64,000 nt of DNA from an uncultured Clostridia bacterium. Its GTDB lineage: Bacteria > Bacillota > Clostridia > Christensenellales > UBA1242. The position numbers and the translations under genes were made by a program. The notes below the pieces were generated by a model. It did not search any database. It worked only from the letters and a program-made list of their open reading frames with translations, and was not told the DNA's origin. Where the stretch lies: NCBI GenBank assembly GCA_930990515.1, contig CAKNPS010000002.1, positions 1-64,000 on the forward strand, read 5' to 3'. Every line of letters starts with the position of its first letter. Positions within the stretch are counted from its first letter, which is position 1. Positions 52,501 to 61,500 of this stretch are shown here, in pieces.

Positions 52501-55500
52501 TTGTGAACCTGCTTGAACAGCACTTCCTTGACCATTTGCAAGAGTGTTCCAACCTGTGAATGTGTAACCTGTCTTTGCAAATGTGAATGTTTCATCAGCT
52601 TGAGCAAGAATTGTCACTTCTTGTGTGTAAAGAATGTTAGAAACAGTGATTTTGTCTTCTTCGCCTTCGCCATAGTTAGAATGGTAAACGATTGAATATT
52701 CATTTTCGTCCCAAGCAACATAAATTGTGGTTGTTCCACTTGGAACTAAGTTGAATGCATAGTAAACATCGTTATATTCATAAATACCAGTTGCATTTCC
52801 AAGACTTCTTAAGTAGTTTGTTACTTTCTCAGCATCAGTTTCCCCTTCTTGTGATGACAAATTTTCACTAATAAGTTGAACATTGTTTACATTGCTTTGT
52901 GTGAGAGACCAGCCATTAACTGTGTAACCATCACGAGACCAAACGATGTCTGAACGAAGTTCAACTGCTGTGTCATAAGTAAGTGCAGTGGTATGATCAA
53001 ATGTTGCACTAGGGCTTCCAGAACCAACCACACCAGTTCCTTCATTTCCATTATAGGTAAGTGTGTATGTGTTTGGTGTCCATTGTGCATAGAGAGTTAT
53101 TCCATAATTATAACTATAAAGGAATGTTTCTCCATCAGCATAATCATCACCTAAGCCGTCTGCTTGTGTGTTCCAACCAGCAAATTGATAACCAACTCTT
53201 GTGATTTGATTGTTATTTAAAGTCAATGTAATTTCTCTATTAAATTCAACTTCTTCAATTTGTGCGATTGTTCCTTTGCCACCATTGTTGTTGAATGTAA
53301 TGTTAAATGAATTTGATGATGCTCTAGCAGTCAAAGTTGTTTCGCTTGATGGAACATCGAAGTAAATTCCATCTTCGATATTTCCTTCAATTTGTCCTAC
53401 TGTTAAACTATAGTTAGTTTCATTGAAGTTGTATCCATCTTGAATTTCTTGTGTCAAATTAACCTTTGCACCATAAACAATTTGAATTGTTCCATTTTGT
53501 GTGAATTTTTGTGTCTTATTAAATTCATCAACACTATATCCACTTGTTGTAAGAGTAACACTTGTCACACCTTCGCCAAGAGCAACATTGATTGTGATGT
53601 CTGCTCTATCATAGTAAACTACTAAAGTTGTGAGAGTGCTCTCAATTACTGAACCATCTTCTTCATATTGTGGAGCACGAATAACTGTTGAACCTTCAAA
53701 ACTTGAATATTCATAGCCAGGAATTGTTGCAAGAGTAAATCCGTCAGTAATATCTGGAATTGTTCTATCAACATACCAAGTTTGAGTTGAATCATCATAT
53801 TGTGTATCAGTGTGAGAATATGTTCCGTCTAATTGTTGAAGATGATATTCAATCTTGAATGGAACGCGTCCTGCATCAGCAAGAACAGTCACATTAACTG
53901 CTTCTGTTGGCATTGTTGAAATTATACCTGAGCCAGTAAGTCCAGATGGAGTTCCAACAGTTGAAACTGTGATAGAATCTGGTGTTACTTGCCAACCAGC
54001 AAATGTATAGCCAGTTGCAAGAGTGTAAGAAATTGTCACTTCTGCACCATGGATAACATCGTAAACGAATTGATTTTCATTTGATGCTTCTTCATTTCTT
54101 ACAACCAATCCTTCAACTTCATTTGATGCTGTAACGCTTACAACACCAGTGTTGTTTTGTTGAAGTGTTAATGTGAATGTATCTCTTTCATATCTAATTG
54201 TAACTTTTGCAAGATTATCAGATGTGATAACTGTTCCGTCTTCTTGCCATACATAGTTGCCTTCAAAGACATACCCAGTTACATTTTTAACATAACTTGC
54301 AATATCTTCTGCAGTAACAATATGGTCGACATAGAATGTGCTTTCAACAACATCAGCATCTTGTCCAGCAAGTGTTTCATATTGTCCGTTTGTAAGAGTT
54401 TCAAATTCGTGATTAATTGTGAGATTGAATTGTCCTCTTGTTATGTTAATCGTGAGAACTCTGTTTCCTCTAATCTTGAATGTGTATGGATTTGAAGTTG
54501 AAACAGATTGTTGTTCATCATTAACTTGTTCAGAGTAGTTATTGAATGTATAACCAGGACGGATAGTAGCGTTAATTGTCACTTCTTGGTTATATTTATA
54601 TGAAATAAGTGAACCGTCTAGCATTGAACCAGTAATTCCGTCAACACCAGTGAATGTTCCGTCTTCGCCAGAAATTGCAAGGTTTGGAGTTATAACTTGA
54701 ACAGTGTATGTGTTTCTTGTGTAGTAGCGTCTCAAAACAAGTGTTTGATTGTCGCCTGTAATTGTTCCACTTAAAACATTTCTTTCATCTAAAGCATTAA
54801 ATGTGAAACCTTCATAGGTTTGTTCAGCAATGCTTACTTCTGTTCCAGTTGTTCCAGACATTGTTGTGCTTGAATGTCCTTGAATTCCAATTTCAGCAAA
54901 GTCAGTTCCTTCAGTTGTTGTGTCAAGTTCATAACCACCGGCCAATGTTTCAAGATAATATTCAACAGTATAGTTTGAAGTTGCAGCGGTCCAAACTGCA
55001 AAGATAACTCTATCAGCGTTTGTTGCTGTCAAGTTGAATACATAGAACTTGCCGTTATATTTATAAATTCCTGTTGCACCAGATTGTGTTCTTAAGTAAT
55101 TTGTTAAATTTTCAGCATCAGAAATTTCTTCGCTTGTTGGTAAGTCTTCGGTTGAGATTTCTGTGAAGCCCGCAGGTTCTTTTCCGTCTAAATCGTAACC
55201 TGCAAGAGTGTAACCTTGTCTAGCAAGAGTTTCTCCGCCAACGATTTCTCTAGCAGTGTCATAAGTAACACCTGTTAAATCTTCAAGAGCAGGAGTTCCG
55301 TTTTGTTCGTCAATTTTAACAGTGTAAGTGATTGGAGTCCATTGTGCATAAACTGTCACACTTCCATTGTCTTCACTTGTAAGGTTAAGTGCTGTCCAAA
55401 CACCTTCATCTTCTGTAAGTCCAGGGATTGCGTCGCCATTTTCATCAGCCCAGCCAGCGAATAAGTAGCCAACTTTAGAGAATGATTCGTCACTATTAAG

Positions 55501-58500
55501 AGTTACAGATGTGTCATAAGTTGCTGCTGTTTCGTCAATATCGCCAACACCACCATTTGCATCATAGTAAATTGTGTAAGTGTTAGGAGCGATCTTAGAA
55601 GTAATAGTAGCATCGTTATCAACAGTATAAGTGAATGTGTATGGATTTTCACTTGAGCCAGCGACATCACTAGATGTGTAATTTACAAAGTGATAGCCAG
55701 TTGACATCTCTGTTTCAACAATAACTTCGCCGTCAAATGTAACAGTAAATGTTGTTTTGCTATCTTCAATTGGAGTTACGCCAGTTCCTGTTACAGAAAT
55801 TGTTGAATGAGTAGCATCACTTTGAACAATTGTCAAAGTATGAGTGTTTGCAGTCCAGTTTGTGAAGAGTGTCACACTTCCATCAGTTGCAAATGTACTA
55901 CTTGATGTAATCTCATTTCCTTCAGCATTTGTCAATGTGAAGTTTACAAATCCATAGCCAACTCTTGAAAGAGCACTTCCTAATGTGTCTAATGATAGAT
56001 ATGTGTCACTTGCAACTTCATCGCTTGCATTTTGATAAAGTTTTGCATAAGTTCCGTCATAAACAACATAGAGAATGATTGCTCCGCCATTTGGTGTTAA
56101 TGTGATTTCTTGTGCTTGGTCTTCAGTGTCTGTATGGTCATCAACAAAGCCACTTACAACAATATTTCCAACTGCAGTTGAACCAACACCATTAACAGCA
56201 TTTGCGTCATTAAGGTTGATTGTAACTTCATATCTATCTGCTTTCCAATTTGCAGTAACTTTGGCATTACCAGCACCAAATGTGTAGATATTTCCGCCAC
56301 TTAAATCGCTTGGAGTATAGCCTTCAGTCATACTTTTAAGTGTCCAACCTGTGAATGTGTAGCCTGTTAGAACAGGTGTGGATAGAGAATATGTTGTTCC
56401 GAATGATTGTTCAACATATTTTCCATAAATTTCATCTTCTTCCATAGCATCATATCCAGGATATGTTGCTCTTTCATCTTTAAGGTCGATATAAAGTCTG
56501 TATGGATTAACCATTGCTTGAGCAGTTAAGGTTGTGTTGCCAAGTCCCATTGTGATTGTGGTTGTAGCATTTTCTCTACCACTCAAGTTTCCACCTGGAG
56601 TTGTTGTTCCAGCGAGAACTTCCCAGTTAGAGAATGTGTAACCGCTTTCAGGAACAGCAGTGATTGTCACGCTTTGTCCATAGTAATATTGATTTCCTGC
56701 TGTCACTTCGTCTATATCAGTTGTTTCAATATTAACACTTTCAATTCCAGTGCCAGCATTCAAGGTCAATGTGTAATGATTTCTTGCAAAGTGAACATTG
56801 AATGTTGTTTGACCATTTCCAGCAATATTTTGACTTGTTGGAACTCTTGTCGTATCAACTGTAAATCCTTCATAAGAAAGGTTATTTACAACACCATTAT
56901 TAGAGAATGTGATTTCAGTGTTATCGTTGATAACATCAATAACAACTGGAGTGCCTGTCACACCATAATATGTATCTTTTACTTCACTTGGAGTTCCAGG
57001 ATAATTTCCTGTTGTATCCATTAAATAAACATTAACAATATAGGTTGTGTCATCATCTGCTTCCCATTGAGCATAAAGATTGAATGTTTGAGTGTCTTCT
57101 TTATCATCAAATCCTGTGAATGTTCCTTCATTCATAGTGATTGATGCACCATTCTCGAATGTCTTTCCACTTCCGTTAGCATTTTCTGCCCAACCAACAA
57201 AGTGATATCCTTCTTTCTCAAATCCATTTGCTGTGAGAACTGCTCCAGCATTGTAGTTCACAGTTTGATTGTTCATACTTCCGCTTGTTGAAGTGTTTCC
57301 ATTAAATACAATTGTGTATGTCTTTGGAACATAAGTAACGGTAATAGTTACATTATCTGCAGGCATTGTTCCAGTAACATTACTTGCTTCTTCTCTTTCT
57401 TCTCCATTAATTATGAAAGGTAAATATCCAGTAATTGTTGGAGATTGAACAGAATAAGTTCCATGATAATTTACTTGTTCAGTATGTGTTTCGTGAGCCA
57501 CATTGTCAGCACCTTGTCTATCAGAATAAACATAGTTAATTGTCAATGTGTATTGTCTAATTGTCCATTGAGCATAAATAGTTGTAGGCTCAGTTGTTGT
57601 GAACATCAAGTTGCCACTAGCAATATTTCCTTCGCTGTCAATAATTGTTGTTCCGCCTACGCCGTCTATAGTTGTGCTATATCCAGCAAATGTATAACCA
57701 ATGCGTTCTGGAATATCAATTACTGAAATTGCATTTTCTGCTGTATGATCAGCATTACTATACCAACCGCGGTTATAGTATAAGTAGATAACTTCTGTTC
57801 CGTCTTCTTCGCCTTCGCCATTTTGTGCGTCAAGGTTGATTGTATAAACATTAGGTTCTGCGATTGCAGTATATTCAACATTTGCATCAACATTAAGTGT
57901 GAACTGCTTATCTGTGGCTGTTCCGTCTGTGGCATCAGAAAGTTCAGGAGCGTTTTCACCACGTGTCCATTCACCATTAAATGTATAACCTGCTTGTGAT
58001 GTTGCATCAATAACCACAGTTCCACCAAAGTAAACTGAAATTTGTCCATTTGTGGAAGTTGCATTTCCGTCAACAATACCATTTGTCACAGTTGCTGTTA
58101 CACTTGCAATCCCTTCGCTTGTGTTAAGAGTTACAGTTCTGATATTTCTATCATAGTAATATTTAATTACAGTGTTACCTAAAGCATTGATTGTCATATT
58201 TGTGATTTCATCTGGAGCAGTGAAACCTTTTATATCTCCGTCATATAATGGAGCATCAGCAATCGCATCAGTTGTTCCAGTTAAATCTTCATAATAATCT
58301 GCAACATCGTTAAAGTCGCCGTCCAATGTCATAAAGTAATATTCAACTCTATATGGAGTTTTTGTATTCGCTGTCCAGTAACCATATACCACTGTGTTAT
58401 TATTTGCAGTTGCAAAAGAAGTGTTAGCCAAAATGTCAACAACATCATCTTCAATTCCGTCAACACTTTCTCTTGTTGAATGGAAACCAACAAATGTGTA

Positions 58501-61500
58501 ACCTGTTCTTTTAATTGCAGTAACAAGTTCGTCAAGTGTGATTGAAGTTGCTCCATCTTCTGCTAAGTAAAGTGTTCCATAGTTAGAGTCAAATTTAACA
58601 TAAAGAGTGATTACATCATTTGCAATTGGAAGTTCAATCTTTCCACCTTCTCTTTCAATCGCAACTGGGCTTGTAACTTGCGTTGAGCCATTATCTGTTG
58701 TGTTTAAGTTAAAGGAAACTGCAAAGTTGAGAGCAACACCTTCAGCAGTAATCACAATATCGCCATTGATAAGTCCTTCAGCAATTGTAAATGTTGCTTC
58801 TTTATTGTCACTATCTTCAGTGATTGTATAAGTAAAGTCTGTGAATGATCTTCCACTCATTGTCACTGAAATTGTTTCTGGAAGCCTATATCCGTCAATT
58901 GCAGTGAGAGTTGCAGAATAACTTGCACCACTATTAACGGTTTTAGCACCATTAAAGGTAATATCAGCACCTGTATTTACGAATTGAACATCGTTTGGAC
59001 GAGTTCCCCAGCGTGCAGATAGAGTAATGTTACCATAGTTTCCTGCTGGCACATTGTTTCTATATAATGTTGGGTTAGGATTTGTATCTTGATTATAAAC
59101 GTCCCAACCACCATTTGGTTTGTAATTTACGTCAGTTGTATTTCCAGCCTCTGTCACACTTGTGACTTGCCATCCAAGGAAATCCCAGCCTGTCTTTGTT
59201 GGAGCAGTAAAGTTAATTGGAGTTTCAATTGTATATTCTTTAACTGCACTATCTTTGTCGAAAGTTTCATCAGGTTGAGTTTTGTATGTGATTGTATAAG
59301 TGTTTGGTGTGTAGAGAACAGTTTCAGAACCTGTCACTCTTTGAGTTTCAGCGTCATAAATTGCTTTAACTTCGACATCGCCAATTCTGTCAGCAGTGTA
59401 TCCAGCAATAACTGGAGAAGTTGCTTTTCTTGTTTCGCCAAAGCGAACATTTTCAAATGTTTGTGCTGTATAAATTACGTCACCATTATGTTCACTTGTT
59501 GTTCCGTATAAGTAGTTAATGGTTAAAGTTCCAGTCATTCTATTATAGTAGATATAAACTTCGCTTGAACCATCGCCGGCAATTGTAACATTTCCAACAG
59601 TGCCGTCAGTTGTCATTTGTGCACCAAAACTTACACGAGTGAAACCATTAGAAGCTGCATTTCCGCTTACTGTATTCAAAATGCTTGTCAAATGACTTTC
59701 TGTGATTTGAGCATCAGTTGTTCCTGTTCCAGTTGCTCCACCATCAAAGAATGTTGCCGTCTTTTCTTCATATCTACCATTACCAGTTTGTCCAGTAACA
59801 TCAAGTTTTTCAAACATAATATGAGCAGTGAATGCTGTGTTTGTATTTCTAATGATATTTGCAGTGAGTGTCAAATCGCCTTTTGGCATTGTGATTTTTT
59901 GTGTATCAACTGCACCTGTAACATTAAGTCCAGTGATTGAATTAAAGAGTGTTGGATTTGAAGATGTATAACCATTCAAAGTATAACCAGCATTGACTGT
60001 AACGGTAATCACAACTTCTTGTCCATGATATACTTTAACATTTGTAAAGTTTTCTTGTGGTTGTCCACCAACTTGAAGTCCAAGAGTATAACCCTTATCA
60101 ATATCAGTATTTAATGTGAATGAATACTGAGTTCTTGTGTAGTAAAGTTCAACAACTCTACTGCCATCACCATCAATATTGATTGAACCACCTTGCGTTC
60201 CTTCTGCATCAGCAGTGTTATAAGTTACGCGGTGTGAGAATGTGAAGCCTGTTGCATAATCGTCTGTCAAACCATCTGCAATATAGGTATCGATAGCAAT
60301 GTCAGTGTCGGTTGTGCCTTTACCATCTACTTTCATTGAAGTGGTTTCGTCATAACCATTTCCATTTACATTTTGATAGAAGTATTTTACAGTGTAAGCA
60401 GTGTCTGTTCTAGCCACAGCAGTTGCATATAAGTTAACAGTGCTTGTCACATCAAATTTGAATCTATTTCCAGTAATATCAACTGTTTCTGAGTCAGTTT
60501 CAAGTTGAGTCCAAGTTGCATTATGATAACCTGCCTTTGGAGTGATTGTAAGGTTTACAGTTTCGCCATATCTAACCTTATAACTATTTGTTCCATTTGG
60601 AGTTAAAGTTCCATTTGCACCAGTTGCAGAAACGCTTGCAACTTGTTGTGTGTTAAATGTAAGGTTCAATGTGTATTCTGCTCTTGTGAAGAATGCAAAG
60701 ATTATGGTTGAGCCATCTTCATGAATATTATCTCCTAAATATTCATAATTTCTATAATTGAAACCTGAATAGTTAAGTTGTCCAATATACATTTCAACAG
60801 GGCTTCCTGAAATTGCGTTATGATAATCTACAATATCAGCAACTCTATATGTTGAAGTGTAAGATGCTCCTTCTTCTCCATATTTTGTTGGGTCATAAGT
60901 ATATTCTACGTGTCCATCTTCTTCTGGTAAAGTTTCAAGGTTATCTTTATTTGGGAAGTCCATTGCACTATCATCGATAGACAAATCTTCTTGTAAGTAG
61001 AAAATTCTATAAGTAATATCATTTCTACCAATCCAAATAGCATAAAGATTGATCTTTCCATCTCTACCATCAAAGTTAACACCTGTATCGCCACTTCCTA
61101 ATGGTTCAACAAGACTTGTCGTCACTGGAGTGTTTTCTGTCACAATATCTGCTTCGACACCATCGCTTGTTCCTTTGATGTCAGCAACTGTCCAAAGAGT
61201 ATCTTTAAGAGTTGTTCCACCAGGAGTTAATCTCATAAATACAAATTCTATAGCAATAGGTTCTCCACCTTCATCTGGAACTTCAGTAAAATCAGGAGAA
61301 GTGAAAATGTAAGAATCTGTGGCAGTACTCAATTTGTCAGAGAGAGCAGAGTATCTTGCTTCAAAAACATCTCTTGCAAGCATATAGTAATCATTTCTCA
61401 AAGACCAACCATAAAGGATATAACCAGTGTATGCTGGCATTGGGAAGTAAACACCTGTCCCTCCCAATGTTCCACCAAATTCAACTAAGTTATATGAAAC